Positions 11,187 through 25,275 of a stretch of 64,000 nt of DNA are shown here, in pieces; positions within the stretch are counted from its first letter, which is position 1; each line of letters begins with the position of its first letter. This DNA is from Gongronella butleri. Taxonomy: Eukaryota; Mucoromycota; Mucoromycetes; Mucorales; Cunninghamellaceae. The stretch is taken from the NCBI GenBank assembly GCA_025201375.1, contig JAIWZP010000019.1, forward strand, positions 434,001 through 498,000. Direction: 5' to 3'. Under the pieces are notes generated by a model, which worked only from the letters and a program-made list of their open reading frames with translations, made no database searches and was not told where the DNA came from. A program made the translations under genes and the position numbers.

Positions 11187-12717
11187 TTACAGGCGGGCAT
11201 CGGCGGTGGCAACAAGAGGCACAATGACCTTACCCTTGTTACGGCCTTGCTGCAGATAGTTGACGGCCGTGACAATATCTGTAATGTCGCCCTGGCCCAC
11301 AACGTCCAATTCAACCTCCAATTTCTTGGCGGCAAGCAGCTGGATGAGCTTTTTGAGGTGTGTCGCATGCTGATCGGCATATGCTGGCAGGAAGAAACCC
11401 GTCACGGTGCGCGACTTTGCAAGCAACTTGATCGTGTCCACGGTGTCGCCCTTCATGCCATCGCCCTGGGAATACGTCGAGGCCATGCCAATCACAATCA
11501 AACGACCCTTGTCCGCAAGACTAGTACGTTTTATAAAAAAGACCTCGTGTCAATTCACGTTTCAATATCATTTTGTTTTGTTTTGTTTTTTTTACCTGTT
11601 CAAGCAAATGTCAAAGAACTTGCCGCCGACGCTTTCATAGACAATGTCGACGCCTTGTGGGTATTCCTTGCGCAGCACAGTCTTGAAGTCCTCCTTTTTG
11701 TAGTTGATGACGCGATCGCAGCCCATACGCTTCAGCATGGCCACCTTGTCGTCGCTAGAGCAAGTGCCAATCACGTGGTTTCCTGCCAATTTTGCCAATT
11801 GCACAGCAAATTGGCCAGTGCCGCCCGCAGCTTAAAAAAAAAAGCGTTAGCCGACGCGTCCAACCGTGATTTCAACCTTTTTTTTTTTTGTAACATTCTT
11901 ACCAGCTGTGACCAAGACGGTCTCGCCGGCCTTCATGCGACCCTGCTCGTCGAGTCCAATGGACGCCGTCAGACCAGAAACAGGCAAACTCAGGTATTCA
12001 GGCTTGGGCGACTATAAAAGCAGCAAAAATAAAAAAATGAGCCCATTGTTCTCGCTCCATCACGTTAGAAATATACACCACACGACATACCGGCACGGGG
12101 ATCAAGGCCTTGGCATTGATGGCCACATATTCAGCAAAAGCGCCGTATTGCGACAAGATCGCATACGAGCCGACCTTGTCCTGAGGCACTTTGGCACCAG
12201 CAGCGACAATTTGACCGAGACCCTCAAAGCCAACATCAAAAGGCCTGTGTTCAAAAGAAAAAAAGAAAGGGCAATGGGTCAATTTTCGCCATCATTGACC
12301 AAAAATAATAAAAAAGCGAGGCACTCACGGCTTGATGCCAGGGACATATTTGCCGTTGGTGTAATTCTATGTAAAGAAGTCAAATAAAGATATAAAAAGA
12401 AGCGGATTAAAGCTTGGTTCTCGCCAATTGACATGATTTTTTATCTTCTTACAACGTCCGAGGCGTTGATACCGACAAAGAGCACCTTGACAACCACCTG
12501 GTTAGGCTTCAATTGTGAGATAAATTCTTGGTAGTTGACGGTGACGGTGCGAGTGACTTTTTCAAAGTCGTTGCCCACGGCAATAGCCTGGATCTTGCGA
12601 AAAGTGCTTGGTGCCTGGAAGCTGCTTTCAAAACGCGGACAAACAGCCGTATAAGAGGATAAGACGACGCGCACACGATCATTCGCAACCCAGAAAAAAT
12701 CTTGCTTACCTGGACAT
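11187..12717 (-). CDS. Zinc-independent MDR quinone/enoyl reductase, PTGR3 (ZADH2)-like
   Basis: Seven exons: 12717-12710, 12624-12453, 12366-12329, 12244-12091, 12011-11903, 11830-11596, 11520-11187; 349 residues. The MDR N-terminal GroES-like fold includes [18 protein letters not shown] and a [12 protein letters not shown] loop. The NADPH-binding segment [15 protein letters not shown] spans an intron. A nucleotide-binding fold follows with DIVYESVGG and LIVIGMAS. Zinc-ligand cysteines of true alcohol dehydrogenases are absent. Family members reduce alpha,beta-unsaturated ketones or quinones with NADPH. The first coding exon is only 8 nt (ATGTCCAG); starting downstream would lose the initiator, so I accept it. 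The substrate here is unknown. Confidence 0.88.
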
Positions 12718-12952
12718 AATAAAACAGTGACGAGGTGAAAAAAAGGGGTGCGGCGTAAAGAAAAAGGCCAACCCAACGGATTTTTCCTGCAGATTGCCCT
12801 TTTAAACGTCTCGGACTGAGCCTGAATTTATTTGGCTTTGTAATGGCGAAAGCGTGTGATTTTCGGGCCCCTTTTTGCATGAATTCAGCGGCGAAACACA
12901 CCTGCCCGTACGGATGCTGATTAATGCATGTCAAAAATTCCTCTGTTTATTT

Positions 12953-13807
12953 CTACACGGTGAACATGGATTGAATGTGATTTTTTAGCGTGGCAATGAC
13001 CAGATCGCGTTGCTCGAGTTGATCTTTTAATTGCAGTTGGGCGAGCTCCAGCTGCTGGCACCTTGTCAAGAGGCGCGTGCCCTCTTCCTGCACCGCATCA
13101 AGCTCACCCAAGAGGATTTGAAGCTTACGATCTGTTGGCACGGCCGCATCATCCTTGCCGCTAGCATCATCGTCGCTGCCACTGGCCCATTCTTCTCGTG
13201 GAATTGTGTTTGATGCATTTTCGTCCTCGTGGTACGCGACGGTGATGGTGGGCAACGAAGAGCAGCGATTGAGCGGCGTGGACAGCACGCCGGGCATGAA
13301 TGAGGAGCGGCGCACAGGCATCAATGGCACGCGCAGCGGACTAGCTTGCAAAAATGTGTCCTTTTTTGCTTGTTCTTGTGTTGTTGTGGCAATGTCTGGG
13401 CATGGCGTGGTCAAATCGCGCTTGATACGCTCCTCTGACGCGTCGGACGCGTCGCCGTCCTCGTCATCGTCATCGTCATTGGCATCGTCTGCCCACCATT
13501 GTACCGGCAAAGACGGCTTACGATTCATAACAATAGCGCCATTGGCCTTGATCCGGAATGAAGCTGCGCCTGTCGACGACAAATGTGGCATGGTGTTGTG
13601 TTGCAAGACGCGCTCAAGTGCGGCCGCGCCCAGTTGATAAGCCAGAAGCTCTTGTTCAACTTGTGCCATGGAACGCGCTGATTGCTGCTTTTGGAATGGA
13701 TGCTGGGCGCGCTTCCCCGCCATGTTGCCTGAGCGTGCATCTGCCCACGGCCCTGTTTCCGAAATGGACGTGGTCGGCGTTGGTGAAAACAATTTATGCA
13801 GCTTCAT
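12953..13807 (-). CDS. Unrecognised protein with C-terminal coiled coil
   Basis: Single exon; 284 residues from the ATG at 13807, or 306 from 13873. I prefer 13807 because the extra residues are hydrophobic/basic low-complexity sequence. The protein is hydrophilic and Ser-rich with a conspicuous acidic run (DDANDDDDDEDGDASDASEE) near the middle. Several SS/P sites look phosphorylatable. The C-terminus predicts a coiled coil of about 60 residues (heptad-like leucines in LDAVQEEGTRLLTRCQQLEL). No catalytic or DNA-binding domain is seen. Its neighbours are a reductase and an E2F gene on the same strand. It may be a lineage-specific scaffold. The frame is open throughout and codon use matches its neighbours. 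Confidence 0.65.
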   Translation of the reverse strand: MKLHKLFSPTPTTSISETGPWADARSGNMAGKRAQHPFQKQQSARSMAQVEQELLAYQLGAAALERVLQHNTMPHLSSTGAASFRIKANGAIVMNRKPSLPVQWWADDANDDDDDEDGDASDASEERIKRDLTTPCPDIATTTQEQAKKDTFLQASPLRVPLMPVRRSSFMPGVLSTPLNRCSSLPTITVAYHEDENASNTIPREEWASGSDDDASGKDDAAVPTDRKLQILLGELDAVQEEGTRLLTRCQQLELAQLQLKDQLEQRDLVIATLKNHIQSMFTV

Positions 13808-14183
13808 TCTTCTTTTTTTACGATGAAGTGCGAAAAAAAGGGCGAGATCAAGAAAGAAAAGAGAAAAAGGCATTTGCCTGGATCATCCATGAAATAAAGA
13901 AAAACCTGCTTGCCACCTTGTGTAGCCAATCTGCTCTTCATTTGTTCACTTTGGCGGCCATGATCTGGCCTGTAAAGAAAAAAAAAAACAAAAAACCAAA
14001 AAAAAAAATTAAGGAGGTGGGCGCAACCATGTGGCTCGCCTGGTCGTCCTACGTTGCAAAAAATGGGGGAGCGAGAGGAGCGCTAGGAGAGAGAGGGGAT
14101 GCGACAATGGACCAATGAGAGGACATTTGGATTTTTTTTTATTTTTTTATTTTTTTTATTTTTTTTATTTTTTCATGCAATGT
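13808..14183. other. Intergenic spacer, homopolymer-rich
   Basis: Promoter of the coiled-coil gene and 3' flank of the E2F-like gene. It contains A-runs (13978-14010) and alternating T-runs (14130-14175). No gene seen. Confidence 0.6.
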
Positions 14184-14936
14184 TCATTTTGACTCCCCCC
14201 CTGGTAGCCAAGGAGAACGGGGAGCGGGCAAAGGAGCAGCGGGCTGAGATGTGGGTGAAAAGTCATAAAAAGGGTCAAGGTCGGGCTTGATCCAATAGCA
14301 CTGTGGGTCTTGCATGGCATCAAGCGTCTGCTGCTGCAACGTGTACTGGACGTGATTCATGCGTTCATGTTCCACCTCGAGACTCTTGTTCATGTCCATC
14401 AATCGCTGTAGGTATTGCTGCAATTGGATTCTATCCGATGTTGGCGATGACAGGGATGACGACGTGCTTGCCGGCGACGACGACTGCGTCGGGTCATTAG
14501 AGTTGTTGCTGCTGGATGCAATTGCACCCGCCGTTGGAATTTCATGCCCACTAGAGTATAAAAAAAAGGCGGGTAAATAAAAAAAAAAAGCTCATTCTTG
14601 GCCGCAATGATGATAAAAGAGAGGGGGAAAGGTGCGCGGGAATAGCAAAACCCGCCACAATTAAGAGAGAGAGAGAGAGAAAACTTACATCCATCGTACT
14701 CGATTTTTCGATACTTTTTCAATGAGCTGGATGCCCTCGAGAACGTTTGTGATATCATAGATGCGGCGCTTTTGCACATTGAGCTGCTGGGCGGCTTGCT
14801 TTAGGTCGAGATCCTGGCCATGCTTTGCCTGGATCAATTGGATGAATTTCTTGGTGAGTAAGCTCAAAGACGAGTCATAGCGGCATGAGTGTGCCATTGT
14901 GTCTGCTTTTAATGATTGCTTCCTCTTTTTGTACAT
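14184..14936 (-). CDS. Short E2F-family transcription factor
   Basis: Two exons: 14936-14689 and 14550-14184; 204 residues, or 191 if ATG 14897 is used. The E2F winged-helix DNA-binding domain is clear: [26 protein letters not shown], then the family signature [13 protein letters not shown] and [11 protein letters not shown], with the intron just after RW. A Ser/Asn/Thr-rich linker follows, then a short coiled coil ([20 protein letters not shown]) that could be the dimerisation helix. The protein is about half the length of animal E2Fs. Its tail has a DLDPFYDF segment that loosely recalls the acidic/aromatic Rb-binding peptide; that is inference. E2F controls G1/S genes in animals, plants and early-diverging fungi, whereas Dikarya use SBF/MBF. 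Confidence 0.9.
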
Positions 14937-15713
14937 TGTAAAGAAGTGAAAAGAAAGGAAAAAGAAAAAAGGAAAAAAAGGCGGGAAATGCAACATTTGC
15001 TTTTGTACCAAAAACAAAAAAAAAAAAAAAGGTGGGAGAGATCCCATTGCAAGGTACGCCAATCACGTTTCATGCATTGGACTCCTTTGTCTTTTGCAAA
15101 GGCGAAACTAAACATAAGAAAATAAGGCCAGCATGATGCCACACGATAGCGATTCGATTTTTTTCAGGGGCGCACGACTTTTATTCGTCTATTTTGTGAG
15201 TGTGGAAAGCACACCATGCCCATGGAAGTGCGAAGCGCACCAATTAGGTAGCCAAAAGCAAAACAAGAGGGAAAAAAAGGAGGTTTGAAATGAAATTACG
15301 GGAGCAAGATGGAGGGGAGGCAAGGGATGGCAACAAAAAAAATAAGGGGGGAGAAGAACAGAAGGGGGTGGAGCGGTGTCAAATGAGAAGCATACTGAAA
15401 AAGGGGGGAGGGCATGTGTGCTTTTTTTTTTGGCTTCTTTTGAACAATGAAAAGGATTTTTACATTTTTGTACAGAAAAAGGGGGGGGGATCAGGGGGAG
15501 GGGGGAGCTTGGCAAGTCTATGATGTAATGATTTGAAAGAGAGAGAGGGAAAAAAAAAAACGAAACGCATGGCAAAGCCAATGGGAGAGCGCGCACTTCT
15601 TGCCCTTTTTGCCCTTTTTTTTTTGCTTGGACGTCAACAGGGCAAAAAAAAACAAAAAAAAACAAAAAAAACAAAAAAAAAAAAAGCCGGGGTTTGGGGG
15701 TGGTTGACGACAA
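14937..15713. other. Intergenic, strongly homopolymeric
   Basis: Spacer between the E2F promoter and the 3' end of the zinc-finger gene. A/G-rich purine runs (15268-15550) and a repeated A-run block with single interruptions (15650-15690) dominate. Open frames here are artefacts of simple sequence. No gene seen. Confidence 0.6.
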
Positions 15714-17596
15714 TCACAATCCGCATTTCTGGAATCGCCCAAATCCTTGGATGGCCTCAATTTCGTCGACAGTCAAGTCAACACCCGTGGTATCGTCATC
15801 ATCCTCGTGTTTGATGCCATTGTTGTTGTTGTCGTCTTCTTTTTTCGGCGAGAACGATTCAATTGGGTTGCTGAGGTCCTGCACGCTCAATCGTCGCGTG
15901 ATGATCTTGCTTGCAGGTGGCATGGAAGGCCAAGACACAGCGCGACGCACCTTTTGCGCCGCGGAAGATGAAGATGATGGCGAAGATGCGCTTCCTTGCT
16001 CCTGCTTTTGTTGTTCTTGATGCTGTTGCTGTTGCTGCAGGAGGTAGCTCTCTGGTGACTCGTTGGGATGCGAGACCAAGTATGAGGCTAGGCGCGGCAG
16101 GATCATGTGGGAGTCGTTTTGCGGGGCCTTTGCGACCTCCGGGGCCGAGTGCCGTTTTTGGTACGCGTATGGCTGAAATTGAACCTTTGGTGTGATACGC
16201 GTCTGGCGTCGACGCGTTGGCACGCACGTAATGGCTGCATTTGAAGGCGAAACAAGCGCGGGCAGGCGTGGCGGCGGCGATGAGCCGTAAACAGGTGATT
16301 GCGCCGGCGAATAAGGGTAGTAAGATGCCGCGTGAGATGCGTAATAAGGATGGGGAGCGGAAGATGCATTTCCAGGCACAACGCCGTTGGCCAAATCGCG
16401 ACTAACGCGTCGCATTTCGGCAAACATGGCGCGTTGCTCGGAAATAGCGTACGATTCGTCATCCATGTGCTTTGCAGGTGGCAAAGGAAGCGATGACGTC
16501 GATACAGTGCGTCCCGACGCATTCAATGGCACGGGGTATCGATGATGCGGCACAAAATGTGCATTTTGCGCATAATTGCCTTGAAAACGCGCCTCGGAAT
16601 CCGAATCGCTGTCCAGCAGCTCGTCGTCGTCATCACCCTTGTCGTCCTCGTCCTCTTCGTCGTCCTCCGCTTCGGCGTAACTCTTGCGTTGTTGCTGGCT
16701 TTGCCGCCTGGGCCGCCATTCCATCGAATTGCGCCGAGAAGACGGCGGCGACGGTAAAAGATCATCGGCAAACCCATCCATGTCGTCTGATTGGCCCCCA
16801 CGCGATGCAGCACCACCACCGCTCACGCGCCGTGCCTTGCCTCCCTTCTTTTTAATCACTTTGGGCGTGTTGCCACGACGCACCGCGCCGCCACCACCCC
16901 CACGGCTCTTGTAATGCGTCTGCGTATGCTGCATCATATTGTCAAAACGACTGAACCGTCGCTCGCACCCTGGTACCACGCATTGAAACGGTTTCTAGTC
17001 CGCAAGGCAAGAAAAAAAAAGAAAAAGGGGCACATCAGTCACCAAAAAGCAAGGGCAAGGGGGGAGAAGCCTGCGAGAAATGCCGCGGTTGATAAAAAAG
17101 GGAAATGCCTGTGGAGAGGGGAAGGAAACGAGAACAAAAAAGGGGGGAGTGAGCATCCAGATGAAAAAAAGAACCCCCTTGTCACAAGTAATTCGTCGTT
17201 TTTCTTTACCTTTTGTCAAGCAAGGTCAATGCTAACATAGCGACGCCCATTTCTCCTTGGCATCCATTGTTCCAATTGTGCCTCAATTCAATCAAGGAAT
17301 GGATTTGCTCTTACCTCGCCAGTGTGTTTCCTATTTTGTGTGTTAAAAAAGGAAAAACAAAGGGGATGAAAAGCGCGGGTTTCCTGTTAATGATCAAGGG
17401 TCAAGAATAAGGGGGGGACGATTCGTCACCTCATGTGCCTCGCCAGATGCTCGCTCCGAGTGAAGACCATGCGACAATTGCCATAGCCGGTGCATTGGAA
17501 CAATTTGGGCTTGCCTGTGCGCGATCGCTTCATTGGCTCGGCAGACGCTGAGCCCGGCGACATTGACTCGTCGTCATAGCCTTGCTCTTCCGTCAT
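15714..17596 (-). CDS. C2H2 zinc-finger transcription factor with two fingers (5' end uncertain)
   Basis: Exons 17596-17430, 17330-17315 (16 nt) and 16994-15714; at least 487 residues. Finger 1 is C35-X5-C41-X12-H54-X3-H58, and finger 2 follows after the linker HTGEKPF as C-X4-C-X12-H-X3-H. The 16-nt microexon encodes precisely the linker RKHTGE, so skipping it would destroy the tandem-finger module. The rest is disordered: basic KKKGGKARR, acidic runs, a Ser/Pro-rich middle and a Gln run. Fingers spaced like this, with RSEHL and RFDNM contact helices, resemble fungal Usv1/Rsf2/Msn2-type regulators of stress and carbon response. I cannot assign an orthologue. Sequence upstream of ATG 17596 stays open to an acceptor at about 17623, so a further 5' exon is possible. 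Confidence 0.82.
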
Positions 17597-20313
<2,717 letters not shown>

Positions 20314-20701
20314 AAAAGAGCGAACACAGACGAAAAAAAACAACAAAAAAAGCAGCCTCATAGATCGGCCCCCTCTGTTGTCATCCCACCATCCCTCTCC
20401 CCCATGCCCCCTTCGTTCCCCTGTATTTATGCATCAAGCACCTTCTTTTTTTAACTCATCTACTAAAAAAGCACTTGTCGTGCCCGAGTTTCAACCGACG
20501 GTCACAATTGACATTGGGATGATCGAGACGAATGATGCAAAAAGCGCTGAACTGTTGAAAAAAAGGAGAACCCATAATGATTTTAGCTCTCTCTTTTTAT
20601 CTCCTTTGTCTTGCTCTTCTTTTTCTCGCGAGCGAGGATCGTTTTTAATCATTGTTCACTATTACTACAGCAAGCTCACTAAAAACAACAAAAAAGACGC
20701 A

Positions 20702-22189
20702 ATGCTTGGCTGGTCGTCCTTGTTCCTCTCGCCCAAAATGATGACCATTGGCTCAGACACATCGCCGACGGCCGTGGCACCTTGGGCAGAGAGCGTGCAG
20801 TCCATTGGAGGCCTCCGGCTGCGTCTGGAGCCGCCGGCCACCGTGCAATCGTGGCGGGATGTGTCCGCACTCGTGCTCAACCACAGCTTTATGCGCGTCT
20901 CCATGGCATCGACCTGGCTCTTTTTGGGTGGCATTGTCGAGTCTTTGCTCAGCCAATGGAGCGAGCAGCGTTACAATGCCATTTCCACCGACAAGGTAAA
21001 ATGATAGAGAGCGTATATGAGATCAGGGGGGGGGAAGCAAAAAAAAAAAAAAGAGTGGCGAGGAAAGGGGGAGGAGGCTCGGATGACACGCCAATTTTTT
21101 TTTTTCGAGAGCGGTCGCTTTTCTAATTACTATTGTATCAATTTTTTACTGCTAGTCGCCGCTGCGTGATTTGTTTCACGATGTGTTTCCATTCATCCAG
21201 CCAGTGGATTCGGTGAATTATATCATGACGACGTGCCTGATTTATACGTTGGCCGCGTTTGCACTGCAGGGGCCCGACTGGTCCATGCGCTTCGTGATGT
21301 TGCGCCGCTGGTTCGTGCTCATGGGCTTTTTGTACATCTTTCGCGGAATCACGCTGGTCGTCACCACGCTGCCGTCGCCTCTGATTGATCATTGCGAGCC
21401 GTCGCCCATTGCGCTTCACGGATCACCCGGTGAACGCCTTTTGTACCTGTTCCAGGTCGTCACTGGCGTGATCAATCCTTGCACAGATCAAATTTTCTCT
21501 GGACACACAGCTGTTCTCATGTCATGCGTCATGATTTGGCGCATCCACTCGCGAATGAGATGGCCATATGCTTGGGTACTCTATATTTTGGCAACCGCAG
21601 GCATGTTTGTCATCATTGCAACCCATTTTCACTACACGGTGGATGTCCTGCTTGCAGTGTGTAAGCTTTTTTTAAAAAAAAAAATGAGGGGGCAGCGCGT
21701 GGGAAAGTAGGGCTGGGACACACTGTCGTCAATGCGCATAAACGATGTCACTAGGATCACGTGGGTGCGCGAGGAGTGATGGAGAACGCAAGGAGGCTCA
21801 TCCGATTTTTTTTTGATTGCCTAGTCATCGTGTACACAAGCTGGTACATTTTCATGCGAAACATCCAAGACGCGACGCTGCGGTACTCATTTGGGTTCAT
21901 GCACCACGTGACAATGGACATTTTCAAAGCTCAAATCAACACGACGGACGCGCCGCTTGTGTATGAGTTTATGAATTGGCAGCCAAAGCCGCTGGGCTCG
22001 ACATGGTTCATGTGGGCGTGCATGTATGCCGACGGACTCGACATCCGCCTGCGTGCACTCGGCATTTTTGACAAAGATGGGCATTACGCGCGCACATCTT
22101 CAGGAGGCACGGCGTCTGCCAGCGGCGAAATGCAAGAGACAAACTCAGATTTGCCGCTTTATGAGAATCGCCAATCCTTGCCCGTTTGA
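20702..22189 (+). CDS. Sphingomyelin-synthase-like PAP2 membrane protein
   Basis: Three exons: 20702-20995, 21156-21660, 21825-22189; 387 residues. About six hydrophobic segments are visible. The conserved SMS motifs occur in order: PCTDQIFSGHTAV (D3-like; C-x-D and the catalytic His of SGHT) and HFHYTVDVLLA (D4-like, with the second His and Asp). These form the His/His/Asp triad that transfers a phospho-headgroup from a phospholipid to ceramide. The donor and product (sphingomyelin, ceramide phosphoethanolamine or inositol phosphorylceramide) cannot be read from sequence. The N-terminal 60 residues and the hydrophilic tail are poorly conserved. I chose ATG 20702 because the upstream open frame crosses a low-complexity leader. 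A neutral ceramidase of the same pathway lies at 38-41 kb. Confidence 0.85.
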
Positions 22190-22789
22190 TTCTCTCTATT
22201 TCTTGGGCTTTTCCTCTTTTACCTCTACACTCTACTTCATGTACCTACAATCCCCTCGTAATTTTTAATCCACACGCCGTATAACAGTGATAAATCGAGT
22301 CTACAGACTCACATTCATCTGCCTTGAAGCTAATAATTGAACCTGCATCAAATGCTGTGGTCACACTGAAAACAAAAAAAAAAAAGAGTCTCCAGAATTG
22401 TGCCAAATACGGCGTGGTGTCCTCTGAATCTTGTTCATCGGGTCCTATCTTTGAGCTAGAGGATGCTGAACACAAAAATCCGACGATGTCAAGTTTACGT
22501 ATTCGCAATCGCTCGGGGTCATTCAGTCCTGAGAAAATGCATGAATTCAGGCAGGGCTAAATCAGGATCAAACGACGCACCATCAAGGCTAACTCGCCGA
22601 GAACACGACGCAATGTCCCCAAACCACTAGCGCTTTTTCCGCGTTTGACCGATGCTTCATTTGAGGTAACTCTCGTGTCGGGGCGCTCAGCAGTAGTTGC
22701 CACTGTACGAGACAAAATGGTTCTGATCTTACCCCTATTTTACGCCCGTGAAACTGGCGCTCCCTCAGAAAGTTACGCATCTGGTCCCA

Positions 22790-23160
22790 AATTTGGACCA
22801 GTTAATGATATCATAGTAGACCCAATTCTACAACAACGGTGTTAATTTTTTCGCGAATCGGATCACTCCGTCGCGAGAAATCTCGAGATTCGTGTTTGCT
22901 AGTGATGAAACCCAGCGTCAAACATATTTTTATTATACTGTACGCGTTCCTCCCGATCACCCGATGAGCTTGACCATCTGGCGCCAAATTCAGACCAGTG
23001 GTCGATACTCGACCCAAAACTTCTTCGATACGTAATTCCAAGTTTTCTCGCAATTCGGATTGCTCTGACCGTCTGACGAGAGAAATCTAGAGATTCTTGT
23101 TTGCTAGTGAAAATGCAGGGCCAAAACAATATTTTACGCATTTTTTGTTTTTCGGGGTCA
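22790..23160. repeat. Diverged tandem duplication, period about 190 bp
   Basis: Two copies in direct orientation. The first runs from CAAATTTGGACCAG near 22790 through TCGCGAATCGGATCACTC and GAGAAATCTCGAGATTC to GTTTGCTAGTGA near 22900. The second runs from CAAATTCAGACCAG near 22985 through TCGCAATTCGGATTGCTC and GAGAAATCTAGAGATTC to GTTTGCTAGTGA near 23100. It has no coding potential. It may be a transposon remnant or a local duplication. Confidence 0.65.
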
Positions 23161-24504
23161 AATCAAGCGATCATGGTTGTACCTATTGTACAGGTTTCAA
23201 CCTTTCTTCTAAGCTTTAATTCGAACAATAAAAGAGAAAATAAATGGGGAAAGGGGGCAAAAGACATCCCTGATGAGAAGCAAACAGAGGAAACAAAGCA
23301 AGGAGGATGGTGGGCGGGATAAGAGACTCAGCAGCCCTCTTGCATAATCGGTCAATCCAGCGCTTCGCTTGAACATCATGACGGACAACAACAGACTATG
23401 CTGTGTAGCTGTGAGGGCTGCTGCCACTGGGTCGTCCAGAGTCAAAGACGCGAAATCAATGTGTGGTGAGGCCGAGGAAAAAAGTCGATAGAACGATTCG
23501 AATACAGTATTTCCGAGGACGACCAGCCACCGCGGGAGGAACAAACAGCATTGACGTCGGCACCGGCGAGAACGGCCAATAAAGTGGACCCCAAGGCGCG
23601 GGTGTTGTTTACGTAGACGGCGCTTGCTCGGGAGGTCGCATCATATGGCCAAGTCCATGATGATGTGATTTGTGTACGACTTGCTTGATCGTGGCGGCCT
23701 GGACACGGGTGCGATGATGCAGGTTCATGCGAAAGAGGGGAACGACGGTGACATTGCGCATGATGTATGGGTGTGGCGAGCGAGACATGGCCGAGGCGAA
23801 ACATTGGACATCATCATACGCGTAGGTAAAACGCGCGAACAGGGCACAAGGCGGGGTCATCAGCCAGCAATGTGTTTTTTGGAATCGCGTGGCGCGCATA
23901 CAGTACAGTATACCGGTATACTGTAATGGCATCCTTGGCGCTTTTCTTTTGGCGCGACGCAGCAGGCCAGGATGATAAAATCGGAGTCGAAAGTGGCTGG
24001 ATTGGGCCAAATCGATGCGGGCCATCGGCCATGTCACTGGTGGAACGATAAAAACCGGCGATGCCAAGGAGCCAAGCGGTTTTGCAAGTCAAATCGAAAA
24101 GGGGCTGAGCAAGTCATTGGAGCCAAGCGCCCGTAAATGGTCGTACTGTAGGCAGGGGCAAGATCATACAGTACGTGGCCTCGCGCAACGGGCGGATTTG
24201 GCTAGAGCGGATCGAACGGTGAAACAAGCGATACTGTATTCTGGGGATTGGTGAATCGCGCTGCGAACGTCGATGGACAAAAGGCGTATCACGGCGGATG
24301 CGTGGGAGCGCGAGCACGTAATGTTGGGCTGCCAATTCTTTTTGTCGGTGAGGTCTTGGACGTACCGTATGTAGTAATGACATCGTCCGCGGAAGGTATC
24401 ACTTTTTCATCAAAATTATTGATCGTGATTTGTTTGACAATCGTCTAGTTGACCCTCGATTTTTATTGCAGTTTTACTAACAAACAGGGGGGCAAAGCAC
24501 ATAA

Positions 24505-25275
24505 TGGAATGACTTGCGGCGGCGCGCTATGATGGCTTGAGTTTTAACTTTTTGCATCAGTCATTAATTCACCAGCCTGCAGCCCACCATTCAGTGCACA
24601 AAGATGTGCAAAATAAAAAAAACAAAAAATAAATACAGTACGTACAAAAAAATCAATGCACTCCGCAACCTTATTTGGAAGTCTCAAACCTTAAATTTTT
24701 GCAAAAAAAATCGCACCAAAGTAGGCACTTTCCTCGGGCGATCGCCGTTCATGCGTCACTCTTTGGGCTTTTTCTTAAGTTGAGGCTACTACCTGCATGC
24801 CATTTTATCTGCCAATAGCAAATCGTCGGAGTTACCAGTTTGGGATGCATTGATCACTTGGAGTTCGAAATTTTCCAAATTTGGAGTTTCCGAGATTGAA
24901 ATGTGTGACCCCTGAGTGACCCCTGAATTTTTCAAAAGTGGTCGTAGCGCTTTGGGGGTTTAAGCTTTTTTATTGCAAATTTTGCGTTGAACTCGATGCG
25001 GCTATTTTTGAACGGGGTCAACCATGCAAATGGACAGATGAATGCAAAATGGTACAAATACCGGTAGGGGTTTTTTGGCATTTTCGAGTCGAAAAAAAAT
25101 CGGACGGGTCCTCCTTGACCACTGGGCTAGAGTTTACATCGTGACGCGTATTTCATTGGCAGGCAAGTAGGCTTCTGCAGGCACAGCAGGCCGGCAAAGT
25201 CTGAAAAACACGCCCTTTGGTTTTTTAAAGCATCAAATAAAGGTATAAAATGTGTATGTTTTTGTGCTGTGTACC
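24505..25275 (+). repeat. Dispersed repeat family A, copy 2
   Basis: Collinear with 2077-2850 over about 770 bp with point differences and small indels. Shared phrases include CGCCGTTCATGCGTCACTC, GGATGCATTGATCACT and GTCGTAGCGCTTTGGGGGTT. The frame reading VVVALWGFKLF is preserved here too, followed by DECKMVQI against DECKIVQI in copy 1. Same orientation as copy 1. Confidence 0.75.

Noticed and set aside
15189..15713. Minus-strand frame with Phe/Pro-rich sequence
   Set aside because: Created by A-runs and purine runs in intergenic DNA; no conserved features.
23609..24067. 152-residue minus-strand frame in the desert
   Set aside because: No family features, rich in His/Arg/Met from local composition, and overlaps other equally long frames.
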